Shown one piece after another: positions 50,710 through 60,445 of a stretch of DNA of 64,000 nt. This DNA comes from CAZNPL01 sp964574815 (GTDB taxonomy: Bacteria; Planctomycetota; Phycisphaerae; UBA1845): the NCBI GenBank assembly GCA_964574815.1, contig CAZNPL010000039.1, forward strand, positions 3,757 through 67,756. The letters run 5' to 3'. The notes beneath the pieces were generated by a model. It was not told the DNA's origin. It was given only the letters and a program-made list of their open reading frames with translations, and did not search any database. The number at the start of each line of letters is the position of its first letter. Position 1 is the first letter of the stretch. Both the position numbers and the translations under genes were made by a program.

Positions 50710-53487
50710 ATGGTGACTGGGGACGGGAGCGGAAACCAGCAGGCATCAGGCCGCGACAACCTGACGGCCGAACGCTTTGCCCGAATCGAGGAACTGTTTC
50801 ATCAGGCGATCGATCGGACCCCGCATGAGCGCGACGCCTTCCTCGCCCAAGCCTGCGGGCACGACAAATCGCTCGCTGCCGAAGTCAGTTGGCTGCTCGA
50901 GTCCCATCGAACGGCAGGTAGTTTCATTGAGCCACCAACCGACGCACTCGATCTTTCGCGCGGCCGATCCGACGCCGTATTGCAGCCCGGCAGGCGCATC
51001 GGTTCATTTACCATCGTACGGGTGATTGGCCACGGTGGGGGCGGCACCGTTTACGAAGCCCTGCAGGATCGCCCCCGCCGCACCGTCGCTCTCAAAGTCC
51101 TCAGATTCGGACGCAGCTTAGGCCAGACCGTTCGAAGATTCGAACTCGAACTGCAGGTGCTGGCCCGCCTCCGCCATCCCGCCATTGCCCAAATCTACGA
51201 GGCGGGAACCTTCGAGGAAAATGGGGATACGGTTCCGTACTTCGCGCTCGAGTATGTTCCCGACGCTAAGACCATCATCGATTATGCCGAATCCGCCCGC
51301 CTCGGAACGCGGCGCAGATTGCAGTTGTTCGCCGAAGTGTGCGACGCTGTCCATCACGGGCATCAGAAGGGAATCATCCACCGGGATCTCAAGCCGCACA
51401 ACATACTGGTCGATCCCTCCGGCCAGCTCAAGGTAATTGACTTCGGCATCGCCCGCGCCACCGATTCCGACGTAGCGGTCGCCACAACCCGAACGGACAT
51501 CGGACAGCTCATCGGCACCCTTCCCTACATGAGCCCCGAGCAGTGCGCGGCAGATCCCGAGGAGATCGACATCCGAAGCGACGTCTATGCGCTCGGCGTC
51601 GTTCTTTACGAACTGATGTGCGGATGCCTCCCCTATGCCGTAAAGCAAAAACCCATCACCCAGGTCGTGCAGATTATTCAGGAAGCCCGGCCGCAACGCC
51701 CATCCAGCGAAAACCCTGCCCTCGGCGGCGACATCGAAACAATCATCTTGAAATCGCTCGATAAAGATCGCGATCGACGATACCAGTCCGCCGCAGAACT
51801 GGCGGCAGACATCCGCCGCTATCTGACTCGGCAGCCGATCCTCGCACGACCCCCCAGTTGGCCATACCACTTTCGGCTCTTTGCTCGCCGCAACATTGCG
51901 CTGGTCGTCATCGCCGTCTTCAGCGTCACCGTGCTGATCGCCGCCTCCGTCATCAGCGTCACCTATGCCGTCCGAGCCACCCAGGCGATTCAAGGCGAGA
52001 CCGAGCAGCGCACCAAGGCCGAGCGCATCTCCGCTTTCCTGCAGGAAACGCTGACCTCCGCGAGTCCCCAATTCCGCCAGGGGGACGCCAGCGTTCTCGG
52101 CATGCTTGAGCGGGCCGCCGGGCGGATCGAAACAGAATTGCAGGGCCAGCCGGAGATCGAAGCAGGCGTCCGGCTCGCCATCGGCAAAACCTACAACAGC
52201 CTCTGGCTCTGGGACGACGCCCAGCCGCACCTTTGGGTCGCCATGCAACTACTCAGAGAATTGCACGGCAACGACCACCCGCATGTCGCTGAGTGCCTTG
52301 CAGCATTGACCGAGTCTCTTACCCGCCTGCGAAGCCGCGCCGGCGAACGCGTGGCTCGTGACTCCCTGGCTCTTCACAAGCGCTTGTACGGCCCGGACAG
52401 CCCCCGGGTAACAGACGCCATGCGCGATCTCGCCTTCGCTTTAGTTCGCTGTCCTCAACAACCGCGCTTCCAGGAAGCCGAACAGCTTTTCACCGAGGCC
52501 ATAACTCGGTATGAGACGATGGGCGCCAAAGGGAGCGTTGAACTGGCTCGGTGCAAACACTTCTTGGCCGGCATGCGCCACGACCAGCAGAGATACGAAG
52601 AAGCGGAGGAGCTCTACCGACAGATACTCCCGGTGTATAAAGAGCACCTCGGTAAAGACCATGTGTTCGTCGCCGAGGGCCTCGACGACTGCGCGGCCGT
52701 GCTCCATGCGCTCGGACGCTACCGGGAGTCCGAGGAACTGCTCGCCGATGCCATGAAGCTCACGCCATCGCTCCTCGGCGGACACTGGACCAGCTTCGCC
52801 CGCTTCCGGCGAATGGGCATCCTGCAACACGCCAATCGGGAGTACGACGCAGCCGAATTCTCCTTCCGACAGTCGCTCGCCAAATTCTGTGAGTCACAGG
52901 CCAGCAGCGCCCCCTCAGCAGCAGACCAGTTCAATCAGCTCGCTGAGCGGCTGGCCGGCTCCGTTCCCCATCGCGAGGCGCGACCCGAGTACCACCGCGT
53001 TTTCCAGACCGTTCAGAGTCACAACCCCGGCTTCTACGGAAATCCCTTCGTGGCCTCCCTGATGACCAACGTGGCCGACCTGCTCCTCGATGTGGAGGAG
53101 TTCGACCTCGCCAGGGCAATGCTTCGCGACGCGTCGCGAATCGTAGGCACCGCCATCCGAAACGGTCAGATGGGCCTGGATCACTGGCTTCGTGCCGACA
53201 TTCAAAGCGGATACGCCACGTGCCTCGCGCAGCGCGGCGATTACGAGCTAGCCGAGCCGTTCATCATCCGGTCCTTTGACCGGGTCGAAGCGGCGCTCGG
53301 TCCGGAGCACTGGCGAACCGCCCTGGTCCTTGAGCGGGTCATTCGCTTCTACGACGATTGGGGCAGGCCCGAAATGGGGGATATCTACCGCGAGAAGCGG
53401 CGTCACGAACGAAGCCACCGCAGCAAACCCACCGACAACCTGCCGCTTCCGAATACGCCGTCCAGTGCCAATGTGCTCGCTCGGTAG
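50710..53487 (+). CDS. transmembrane Ser/Thr protein kinase with TPR-like repeat domain
   Basis: 925-residue protein. A short N-terminal region (FARIEELFHQAIDRTPHERDAFLAQAC) typical of ECF-paired kinases precedes the kinase domain: GHGGGGTV loop (107-114), Lys129, HRDLKPHN (224-231), DFG (244-246) and a TLPYMSPEQ activation segment. A transmembrane helix (396-420) separates it from ~500 extracytoplasmic residues built of TPR-like units (YEEAEELYRQILPVYKEHLGKDH, YDAAEFSFRQSLAKF, YELAEPFIIRSFDRVEAALG). It should sense a periplasmic cue and phosphorylate cytoplasmic targets, most simply the preceding ECF sigma factor. All kinase residues are intact. Confidence 0.93.
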   Translation: MVTGDGSGNQQASGRDNLTAERFARIEELFHQAIDRTPHERDAFLAQACGHDKSLAAEVSWLLESHRTAGSFIEPPTDALDLSRGRSDAVLQPGRRIGSFTIVRVIGHGGGGTVYEALQDRPRRTVALKVLRFGRSLGQTVRRFELELQVLARLRHPAIAQIYEAGTFEENGDTVPYFALEYVPDAKTIIDYAESARLGTRRRLQLFAEVCDAVHHGHQKGIIHRDLKPHNILVDPSGQLKVIDFGIARATDSDVAVATTRTDIGQLIGTLPYMSPEQCAADPEEIDIRSDVYALGVVLYELMCGCLPYAVKQKPITQVVQIIQEARPQRPSSENPALGGDIETIILKSLDKDRDRRYQSAAELAADIRRYLTRQPILARPPSWPYHFRLFARRNIALVVIAVFSVTVLIAASVISVTYAVRATQAIQGETEQRTKAERISAFLQETLTSASPQFRQGDASVLGMLERAAGRIETELQGQPEIEAGVRLAIGKTYNSLWLWDDAQPHLWVAMQLLRELHGNDHPHVAECLAALTESLTRLRSRAGERVARDSLALHKRLYGPDSPRVTDAMRDLAFALVRCPQQPRFQEAEQLFTEAITRYETMGAKGSVELARCKHFLAGMRHDQQRYEEAEELYRQILPVYKEHLGKDHVFVAEGLDDCAAVLHALGRYRESEELLADAMKLTPSLLGGHWTSFARFRRMGILQHANREYDAAEFSFRQSLAKFCESQASSAPSAADQFNQLAERLAGSVPHREARPEYHRVFQTVQSHNPGFYGNPFVASLMTNVADLLLDVEEFDLARAMLRDASRIVGTAIRNGQMGLDHWLRADIQSGYATCLAQRGDYELAEPFIIRSFDRVEAALGPEHWRTALVLERVIRFYDDWGRPEMGDIYREKRRHERSHRSKPTDNLPLPNTPSSANVLAR

Positions 53488-53534
53488 CCCCTGTCGCCTT
53501 GGCCGACCCGTCTACGCTATGGCTGACAAGCTGG

Positions 53535-53756
53535 CTAACGACGCCCGATCCACTGCCAAAGCCACACCAGACCGGTCAGCAACGCCGACAACACAAGGCA
53601 GCTGACAATCGGCACGTACACACTGAAGTTGCCGGAGTCGTAACGAATGTCGCCGGGCATCCCCCGGAACCCAAGCTTGCCGGCCAGCCATACGAGACCG
53701 CCGGCAACGACCAGGGCGGCCCCGACGATCACCAGAGCTTTTCCTATCGCCGTCAT
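53535..53756 (-). CDS. small DUF2905-family membrane protein
   Basis: 73-residue protein with two transmembrane helices: GKALVIVGAALVVAGGLVWLAGKL and VYVPIVSCLVLSALLTGLVWLW. They are separated by the family-typical FRGMPGDIRYDSGNFSVYVPI. The function is unknown. It converges on the kinase gene (47-base gap) and shares its strand with the next small membrane protein, 113 bases upstream. Confidence 0.85.
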   Translation of the reverse strand: MTAIGKALVIVGAALVVAGGLVWLAGKLGFRGMPGDIRYDSGNFSVYVPIVSCLVLSALLTGLVWLWQWIGRR

Positions 53757-53869
53757 CTGGGTTCAGGAGCTCATCGCGACTTCGCGATCAGAAATCGAGT
53801 CGTCATTGCAGCGGGCGCCACACCCCAGTTGCCAATGGACCGGCGTGCCCGTGAATTGCCCCGCCAACC

Positions 53870-54118
53870 TCACCACTCCGGCGATTCGAGCCCCGAGATT
53901 CCCCGCGTTCGCCGCTCCAGCCGGCGCCAACGCAAGGCCGAGCCGATCAGCCCGGCGCCGATCAGAATCACAACCGCCGCCGCCAACGCAACCAGAATCT
54001 CAGGAAAAACGATGATCAGGATGCCCGACAAAATCAGCAGAACGCCGAGCAGCAACTGATACTTCCAGAAGAATCCGAATTCATCCGACTGCCATGTAAA
54101 ATACTCGCGTGCATTCAT
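53870..54118 (-). CDS. small membrane protein, two helices, function unknown
   Basis: 82-residue protein: an amphipathic N-terminus (MNAREYFTWQSDEFGFFWKY) followed by two close transmembrane helices (LLLGVLLILSGILIIVFPEI and LVALAAAVVILIGAGLIGSAL) and a basic tail (RWRRLERRTRG). The GILIIVFPEI...AAAVVILIG pattern resembles part of DUF308/HdeD-type proteins but is too short to be sure. Two GGAG-like sites precede ATG 54118. A role in the envelope is plausible but not shown. Confidence 0.7.
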   Translation of the reverse strand: MNAREYFTWQSDEFGFFWKYQLLLGVLLILSGILIIVFPEILVALAAAVVILIGAGLIGSALRWRRLERRTRGISGLESPEW

Positions 54119-54332
54119 GAATGAGACTCCGTCTCCAAATGCCTCTGCACTCGATGCTTAACACAGATGAGTGAATTGCACCTCACATACGAATGAATTC
54201 GATGTAATCAGATGTGCCACGCTCCCCCCGTTGGCACACAGATGATTCGACCCGACCAGCGATCGTCCGGTAGCCATGCGGCGTGGCGATGGCCCTGCCA
54301 GGACGAAGCCCGCCAGACGGCCCGACGGTGGG

Positions 54333-55331
54333 TCACTGGCTCTCGAAGATGTTCGCAACGCCCCCGAGTATCGAGCCTTCCCCCTTGCCCTTGGCTCGCG
54401 AGAATGTCCCGGCGATCCGGCCGGCCAGCCGGGAGAACGGCAGCGATTGCATCCACACGCTCCCCGGCCCGGTGAGCGTGGCCAGGAAGATCCCCTCGCC
54501 GCCGAACATCATGGTTTTGATGCCGCCGGCACGCTGGATGTCGTAGCTCACCGTGGGCTGAATGGCCACAAGACATCCGGTGTCCAGTCGCAGCGTCTCG
54601 CCCGAGGCCAACTCGCGCCGGCTGATGGCGCCGCCGGCGTGCACAAAGGCGAGACCGTCGCCACGGATTCGCTGCATGATAAAGCCCTCACCGCCGAAAA
54701 GTGCAGCCCCAATGCGCTTCTGAAAGGCAATGCCGATTTCAACGCCACGCGCCGCGCAAAGGAACGCATCCTTCTGGCAGATAATCTCGCCGCCCAATTC
54801 GTCAATCGCCATAGGAATGATCTGCCCGGGGTAGGGAGCGGCGAACGCGACCTTTTCTCGCCGCACGCCTTCTGCGCCGAAGGTCGTGAGAAACAAGGAC
54901 TCACCGGTAACCATGCGCTTCCCCGCCGAGACTAGCTTGCCCAGAAAACCGGTCTCCTGCGCAGCGTCGCCGAAGACCGTCTTCATACGCACCCCTGCGG
55001 TCATGTACATCATGGCGCCCGCCTCGGCAATCACGACCTCCTCAGGATCGAGCGTGATCTCCACGAACTGCATGTCGTCGCCGAAAATCTCGTAATCGAT
55101 CTCGTCAGCGACCCGGGCGCGGGTCGGGGGCTGCGGAGGTGTGGCCGGACCGGAAAGGGCCTGAGCAAGGGCGGCCACGTTGCGGGCCCGAACCCAGTCG
55201 TGGTGGTCCGGGCCGTAGACCATCGCTTCCGAACCGCCCACCGAGGGCAGTACTGCAACCAGTTCGGTCCACGAGACCGGCCCCGCAGTCTGTCCGTCCT
55301 TTACGTAATACCATCCAGCTTCACCGGTCAT
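54333..55331 (-). CDS. AIM24/TIGR00266-family protein with N-terminal GYF_2 domain
   Basis: 332-residue protein. Residues ~5-60 are a GYF_2 domain (GWYYVKDGQTAGPVSWTELVAVL, VYGPDHHDWVRARNVAAL). The rest is the AIM24-like beta-prism domain (QFVEITLDPEEVVIAEAGAMMYMTAGVRMKTVFGD, LFLTTFGAEGVRREKVAFAAPYPGQIIPM, ALFGGEGFIMQRIRGDGLAFVHAGGAI). The family is broad and its bacterial function is unsettled. ATG 55331 has GGAG 8 bases upstream. It is divergent from the lipoprotein gene. Together with the SPFH protein at 15.4 kb it is the second GYF_2 protein in the window. Confidence 0.88.
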   Translation of the reverse strand: MTGEAGWYYVKDGQTAGPVSWTELVAVLPSVGGSEAMVYGPDHHDWVRARNVAALAQALSGPATPPQPPTRARVADEIDYEIFGDDMQFVEITLDPEEVVIAEAGAMMYMTAGVRMKTVFGDAAQETGFLGKLVSAGKRMVTGESLFLTTFGAEGVRREKVAFAAPYPGQIIPMAIDELGGEIICQKDAFLCAARGVEIGIAFQKRIGAALFGGEGFIMQRIRGDGLAFVHAGGAISRRELASGETLRLDTGCLVAIQPTVSYDIQRAGGIKTMMFGGEGIFLATLTGPGSVWMQSLPFSRLAGRIAGTFSRAKGKGEGSILGGVANIFESQ

Positions 55332-55465
55332 GGCGCTCACTCCTGTCGATTCTTCGTCCCTTGTCCACGTCAAAGCTTGCCAGAACCCTGGTGATGATGC
55401 AACATTTCCCATATCGCAGGGCGCGACCGAGACAGGACCTTCGGCAAAACAGGGAGGTTGTAGCC

Positions 55466-55966
55466 ATGAAGCGTATTGTCAGTGCGGCAGCGTTGGTGTC
55501 GTTGGCGGCGGGTTGCGGCAACTTGTCGGCGGTGTTGGATCTGCTCGGGTTCTCTCCGAACGAGGTGACGCTGCGCCTGATCAACGAAACGTCATCCACG
55601 GTGGAGCCCAATGTGTACGTGAGTGCCTTCGAGGGAATCGGTATCGATGCGGTGACCGAGGAACTGCTGGCGCTCGATATCAACCTCGAGAGTTTCGAGG
55701 ATCTCGAGCCCGGGCAGACCGTCACGCGCAGGTACGATTGCGACGATTTCGCCGCCGTGATGGCGTCGGATGCCGAGCTCAAGACCGGTTTAGGCCTCTC
55801 CCCCGATGCGGACACGGAAGTATTCGTGGTGGAGGAGGATTTCCAGTGTGGCGACACCATCACGATTCGCTACCTCGGCTCGGCCTTCGGATTCAATGCC
55901 AGCATCAGCGCAACGCCCTTTGATCCGTCGTCCCTGCTCGATCTGTTCTCGACCGAGGAAGGCTGA
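55466..55966 (+). CDS. predicted lipoprotein, function unknown
   Basis: 166-residue protein with a lipoprotein signal (MKRIVSAAALVSLAAGC, lipobox LAAGC). The mature part is a small beta domain: EVTLRLINETSSTVEPNVYVSAF, LEPGQTVTRRYDCDDFAAV, VFVVEEDFQCGDTITIRYLGSAFGFNASI. Two cysteines (in YDCDD and FQCGD) could pair. No catalytic motif is present. Related small lipoproteins are frequent in planctomycetes. AGGGAGG lies 8 bases before ATG 55466. Confidence 0.82.
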   Translation: MKRIVSAAALVSLAAGCGNLSAVLDLLGFSPNEVTLRLINETSSTVEPNVYVSAFEGIGIDAVTEELLALDINLESFEDLEPGQTVTRRYDCDDFAAVMASDAELKTGLGLSPDADTEVFVVEEDFQCGDTITIRYLGSAFGFNASISATPFDPSSLLDLFSTEEG

Positions 55967-56101
55967 GCGCCTGGTCCGCCCCGATGCAGGGCAATAGCCC
56001 GTTTGACCCAAACCGACGGTCGCCCAATCGGTCGGCTCGACTCCCGCGCCCTGCAAACTTAGACTCCTTGGTTGAGACTCCGATTCTGAGGGCTGGCGAC
56101 C

Positions 56102-57235
56102 ATGCGCTTCATCTACCAGGAATGGGACGGACGCGAATTCCCGGACCAGCGCCATCTGTCGTTCTTTGACAACTTCCTCGAACTGCTGATGGACCACGGG
56201 GAAGAAGCCCTGCGCGCCCTCGAACGGCTCGAACTCGACCCCGAATATCAGGACATCCTCGAAAAATGGATCGAGGACGGACTGCTGGAAAAAGTCGGTG
56301 CACGGTTCCAGTTGACGCCGCGGGCCATCGGCAGCCTGCAGCGCCGGGCGCTGATGGAAATCTTCCGGAACATGCGCCCCAACTCGGCCGAAGGACACGA
56401 TACGCACTTCGCCGGCCGCGGCGGAGAACGCTCCAACGGGACGAGACCCTACCAGTTCGGCGATCCCGTCAGCGACCTCAACGTCACCCAAACCCTGCGA
56501 AACGCGATCGCGCGGCAGCCCGGAAAGCCGCCTCTCCGCATCGAGGAGCAAGACTTCGAAGTCCATCTCACCGAAAGCAAATCGACTTGCAGCACGGTCA
56601 TCCTGCTGGATATGTCGGGATCGATGTCCAGGTGGAACCGGTTCGCCTCCGCCAAGCGATGTGCCATGGCCGTCTACGCCCTGATCAAACAACGCTTCCA
56701 ACTCGATACCGTCGATGTTGTCGGATTTCACAGCGGGGCGGAGGTCATTCAGGAACACCGGCTGGCCCTGACCATGCCCAAACGCGTCACCATGTTCGAT
56801 CCGCAAATCCGCCTGCGCGTGCCGCTCTCACGGATCGATCAGGCCCCCCAACACTTCACCAATCTCCAAATGGGTCTGATCGCCGCCCGACGCATCCTCG
56901 AACGCCGCGGTGGTCAGAACAAACAGGTGTTCATCATCACCGATGGCCAGCCCACCGCACACGTCAAGGGCGATTACGTCCACTTGATTTACCCCCCTGA
57001 TGAATCAACCGTGCTGGCGACGCTGGCCGAGGCCATGCACATGGCGCGGCGAGGCATTCGGTTCTCGACCTTCGCGCTGATCGAAGATTATTACTACATG
57101 GACTGGATCGGATTCGTGGACCAGTTGACGCGGCTGACCAAAGGAATCGCCTTCTACTGCACCAGCGCTGATCTGGCCAATGCCATCATGGAATCCTACA
57201 TGACCGGCCGAAAGCGAAAGACCTTCATCGCTTGA
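56102..57235 (+). CDS. VWA-domain protein
   Basis: 377-residue cytoplasmic protein. The N-terminal ~160 residues are helical and charged (FLELLMDHGEEALRALERLELDPEYQDILEKWIEDGLLEKVG). The C-terminal half is a von Willebrand factor A domain with an intact MIDAS: DMSGSMS at ~residue 175, then a Thr in FTNLQMG and Asp in ITDGQP. Such CoxE-like VWA proteins usually work with a MoxR-type AAA+ ATPase as a chaperone or insertase; no such ATPase gene is in the window. It ends upstream of a large hairpin and converges on pckA. Confidence 0.82.
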   Translation: MRFIYQEWDGREFPDQRHLSFFDNFLELLMDHGEEALRALERLELDPEYQDILEKWIEDGLLEKVGARFQLTPRAIGSLQRRALMEIFRNMRPNSAEGHDTHFAGRGGERSNGTRPYQFGDPVSDLNVTQTLRNAIARQPGKPPLRIEEQDFEVHLTESKSTCSTVILLDMSGSMSRWNRFASAKRCAMAVYALIKQRFQLDTVDVVGFHSGAEVIQEHRLALTMPKRVTMFDPQIRLRVPLSRIDQAPQHFTNLQMGLIAARRILERRGGQNKQVFIITDGQPTAHVKGDYVHLIYPPDESTVLATLAEAMHMARRGIRFSTFALIEDYYYMDWIGFVDQLTRLTKGIAFYCTSADLANAIMESYMTGRKRKTFIA

Positions 57236-57331
57236 GGTGGGGGCGATGGTGTTATCGGACTCCCGTCGTCCGGAAACCGTCTCCGCCCTTAGTTCTCAGG
57301 CATGTGCCCGGCGCGCTGAGACGGGCGCCAT

Positions 57332-57373
57332 GGGCAACAGGGGTCTTGCCCATCGGCAAGACCCCTGTTGCCC
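57332..57373. terminator. perfect 19-pair hairpin between convergent genes
   Basis: GGGCAACAGGGGTCTTGCC (57332-57350), loop CATC, then GGCAAGACCCCTGTTGCCC (57355-57373). It sits between the stops of the VWA gene (57235) and pckA (57399), as expected for a bidirectional terminator. There is no T-run on the plus strand. Confidence 0.75.
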
Positions 57374-57398
57374 CCGTTCCGCTTCCGCCCGAAGCAGC

Positions 57399-58982
57399 TC
57401 AAAGCCTGGGGCCGGCGCTCCGGATCGACTCGGGGACGTTCTTGAATCTCGCGAAGTTCTCCGCGAACAGCCCGGCCAGTTCCCGGGCCTTCCGGTCGTA
57501 TTTGGTCGGGTCGCCCCAGACATCACAGGGCGTCAGGATCTCCGCGGGGACATTCGGGCACGCACGAGGGATCTCGAAACCAAAGAGCGGATCGGCTTTG
57601 AATCCCGCCTCGCCGAGGGTTCCGGAGAGGGCGGCCTTTACGATCGCACGAGTACTGTGAATGTTCATGCGCTCCCCCACACCGAAGCCGCCCCCGCACC
57701 ACCCTGTATTCACAAGCCAGCACGTCGCATCGTGCCGCATCAGACGCTTCCCCAGCATGGTCGCGTACACCGACGGCGCCAGGGGCAGGAACGGAGCCGC
57801 GAAGCACGCGCTGAACGTCGGTTGCGGCTCGACAAGGCCCGCGTCGGCTCCGCTCACCTTCCCCGTATAGCCGCTCATGAAATGATACATCGCCTGCTCG
57901 GGACTCAGCCGCGACACCGGAGGCAGTACGCCGAATGCATCGCACGTCAGAAACACGATGTTACGAGGATGGCCCGCAACGCCCCGTACCTCCGCATTGT
58001 CAATGAACGAGAGAGGATAGGCCGCACGAGTGTTTTCAGTGTAGGCGTCGGAATCAAAGTCAATACGTCCGTCCTCGTCTGCTACCACGTTTTCCAGTAC
58101 GGCCCCTGCTCTGATCGCGGCGTGGATCTGCGGTTCACACTCGGCACACAGCCGGTGGCATTTCGCGTAGCAGCCCCCCTCGATGTTGAACACGCCCCGA
58201 TCACTCCAGCCGTGCTCGTCGTCGCCGATCAGGCGCCGCTCGGGATCGGCCGACAATGTGGTCTTGCCCGTCCCCCTCAAACCGAAGAACAACGCGACGT
58301 CGTCACCGTTGCCGACGTTAGCCGAGCAATGCATGCTTAGTATGTCGCGCTCGGGAAGAATGTAGTTCATCACCGTGAACACGCTCGTCTTGATCTCGCC
58401 TGCGTGCTGTGAGCCACCGATCAGCACAAGCCCCTTCGCCAGGTTGATCACGATAAAGACTTCCGAGTTCGTCCCGTCGTGATTGGGATCGGCAAAGCAC
58501 CACGGTGCATTAAGAATCGTAAGCTCCGGAATGAAATCCGTGAGCGCATCGGCAGGCGGCTGAATGAACAACAGCGAGGCGAACAGGTTGTGCCACGCCC
58601 GCTCGGTGACGACCCGGATCCTGACGCGACCCCTTGCGTCGGCGCCTGCGTAACAATCACGGGCGTAAAGGTGCTTGCCCTTATAGTATTCGATCACTTT
58701 GTGGTGAAGGCGAGCGAACGTCTGAACCGGCATCGCCGCGTTCACCGTACCCCAGTCGATGTCGTCGCGCGTCGATGGCTCGTCGACGATAAACCTGTCT
58801 TTGGGGCGACGATCGGTGCACCGGCCGGTGCGGACAATCAAAGCCCCGTTCCTGGCCAGCCGGCCGTCACCGTTGGCGAGCGCTCGTTCGAGTAGTTCTT
58901 CCGGCGGTAGATTCCAGGCGACGCTCTCGACTTCGGTGACCCCGCAGGTCTCGAGACCGCCCGTGTCCAAGGTAGTGCCCAC
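57399..58982 (-). CDS. pckA: phosphoenolpyruvate carboxykinase (ATP)
   Basis: 527-residue enzyme that interconverts oxaloacetate and ATP with PEP, CO2 and ADP. It carries TGRCTDRRPKDRFIV, the oxaloacetate/metal region IGGSQHAGEIKTSVFTVMNY, the P-loop GLRGTGKTTLSADP, and IGDDEHGWSDRGVFNIEGGCYAKC with the metal-binding Asp/Glu pattern, plus MSGYTGKVSGAD and NTGWCGGGFGVGERM. The start is GTG 58982 with AAGGAG 9 bases upstream. It is divergent from an ABC ATPase gene, and a second, GTP-family PEPCK lies 1.8 kb away. Together with sdhCAB this supports gluconeogenic or C4-fermentative metabolism. Confidence 0.95.
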   Translation of the reverse strand: MGTTLDTGGLETCGVTEVESVAWNLPPEELLERALANGDGRLARNGALIVRTGRCTDRRPKDRFIVDEPSTRDDIDWGTVNAAMPVQTFARLHHKVIEYYKGKHLYARDCYAGADARGRVRIRVVTERAWHNLFASLLFIQPPADALTDFIPELTILNAPWCFADPNHDGTNSEVFIVINLAKGLVLIGGSQHAGEIKTSVFTVMNYILPERDILSMHCSANVGNGDDVALFFGLRGTGKTTLSADPERRLIGDDEHGWSDRGVFNIEGGCYAKCHRLCAECEPQIHAAIRAGAVLENVVADEDGRIDFDSDAYTENTRAAYPLSFIDNAEVRGVAGHPRNIVFLTCDAFGVLPPVSRLSPEQAMYHFMSGYTGKVSGADAGLVEPQPTFSACFAAPFLPLAPSVYATMLGKRLMRHDATCWLVNTGWCGGGFGVGERMNIHSTRAIVKAALSGTLGEAGFKADPLFGFEIPRACPNVPAEILTPCDVWGDPTKYDRKARELAGLFAENFARFKNVPESIRSAGPRL

Positions 58983-59491
58983 GATTCACAGACTCCTTTC
59001 CGAGGCGTCCTCGCTCACTACCCCTTCCAGCCCGATCGACAGATTTGACATGATCTATTTAATCAGATTTGGCCCCCGCCTGCAAGATTAAGGGCCTCCG
59101 CCGCATGTAAACTTGCTGTAACGACTTGGATCTGTCTGGCGCCGACCGGCTGGGACAGCTCCAAAACTGCCCTCCCGAACCGCCGGCAAAACAACTTGAC
59201 AGCCTCCAGCCTCTGCGCATAGCTATTCCCTGCCGGTGCCGAACGGCCATCCGTGATTGGCGTGCGAAAAGCGTGGCATGGGCACGGCCGGGCCGGTCAG
59301 GGCCGAGACAGTCATGGAGCGATCTCGTGCTCAGCGGCCCGTGCCCGCGCGGCTGAGGCGCACGCGGGAAAGCGGGAAAGCGCGCGAAATCTGCACGGAC
59401 CGCGGCTCGGCACCAACGCAAAAGGGCCTCCGTGGCTCGTACTTGAGGACTGCCGGTTTACCCAGGGTGATCTCAGGATAGTCTTACAACA
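58983..59491. other. 509-base divergent non-coding gap
   Basis: It lies between pckA and the ABC ATPase gene and must hold the pckA promoter. I see no RNA gene and no strong hairpin. The right end contains TTTACC (59457-59462), 16 bases, TAGTCT (59479-59484), then seven bases to the ATG at 59492, a possible promoter for a leaderless transcript. Confidence 0.35.
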
Positions 59492-60445
59492 ATGATACAG
59501 GTCAGAAATCTCACGAAGTGCTTCGGGCCCATCCGGGCGATCGACAACGTGTCTTTCAGCGTCGAAACCGAAAAAACAGGCAACATCGTCGGGTTTCTAG
59601 GCCCCAACGGGGCTGGCAAGAGCACCACGATCCGCGTCCTGACGTGCTTCCAGCCGGCCGATAGCGGCAGCGCCACCGTCGCAGGTTACGACGTCTTTCG
59701 CCAATCGCTCGAAGTCCGCCGCAATATAGGCTACCTGCCCGAAAACGCCCCGCAGTACCCCGAAATGCGGGTACGCGAGTACCTCAACTTTCGCGGCAAG
59801 CTCCACCGCATGAGCCGGCCGGATCGCGACGCCGCGATCAGACGAGTCACCGACCAGTGCAAACTCGGAGAATTCATCGACCGGCCCATCGGCCAGATAT
59901 CCAAGGGCATGCGCCAGCGTGTGGGACTCGCCGATGCGCTCCTCCACGACCCCAGCGTGCTCTTCCTCGACGAGCCGACCATCGGACTCGACCCCACGCA
60001 GATCCGAGAGACGCGAGAGGTCATTCGCGAACTGGGTCAGCGTCACGTCGTCTTCCTGAGCTCCCACATCCTCCACGAAGTGGAACAGATCTGCACCCAC
60101 GCCATCGTCATCGGCAACGGACGCATCCTCGCCGCCGGCTCACCGGCCGACCTTCGCCAGCAGATCAGCGCCGGCTCGCGACTGATCGCAGAGATCAAGG
60201 GAGTCCCCGAACAGGTCCGCGCCGGCGTCGAAGCGATCCAGGGAGTCGGTTCGGTCAGAGTCGAGGCGGTCAACGGGTGGAGCCGGCTCACAATCGAGTC
60301 AATCGACACCTCCGACGTGCGGGAGGAGGTTTTCAAGCTGGTCTCCGCACGGGGATGGTCGCTGCGCGAAATGCGCCGAGAAGTGGCCAGCCTGGAGGAC
60401 TTCTTCATCAAAATCACGGCCGAACAGCGGGAAGCGCGGACCTGA
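59492..60445 (+). CDS. ABC transporter ATP-binding protein (GldA/NatA-like)
   Basis: 317-residue ATPase: Walker A GPNGAGKSTT (residues ~37-46), Q-loop in YLPENAPQYPEM, signature ISKGMRQRVGLADALL, Walker B SVLFLDEPTIGLDP, switch His in SSHILHEV. A C-terminal ~90-residue regulatory-type extension follows. It is of the ABC-2/GldA kind that drives a separate membrane permease, but no permease gene follows: the next gene is a PEPCK, 367 bases downstream. There is no Shine-Dalgarno sequence near ATG 59492; a promoter-like arrangement directly upstream suggests a leaderless message. Confidence 0.9.
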   Translation: MIQVRNLTKCFGPIRAIDNVSFSVETEKTGNIVGFLGPNGAGKSTTIRVLTCFQPADSGSATVAGYDVFRQSLEVRRNIGYLPENAPQYPEMRVREYLNFRGKLHRMSRPDRDAAIRRVTDQCKLGEFIDRPIGQISKGMRQRVGLADALLHDPSVLFLDEPTIGLDPTQIRETREVIRELGQRHVVFLSSHILHEVEQICTHAIVIGNGRILAAGSPADLRQQISAGSRLIAEIKGVPEQVRAGVEAIQGVGSVRVEAVNGWSRLTIESIDTSDVREEVFKLVSARGWSLREMRREVASLEDFFIKITAEQREART

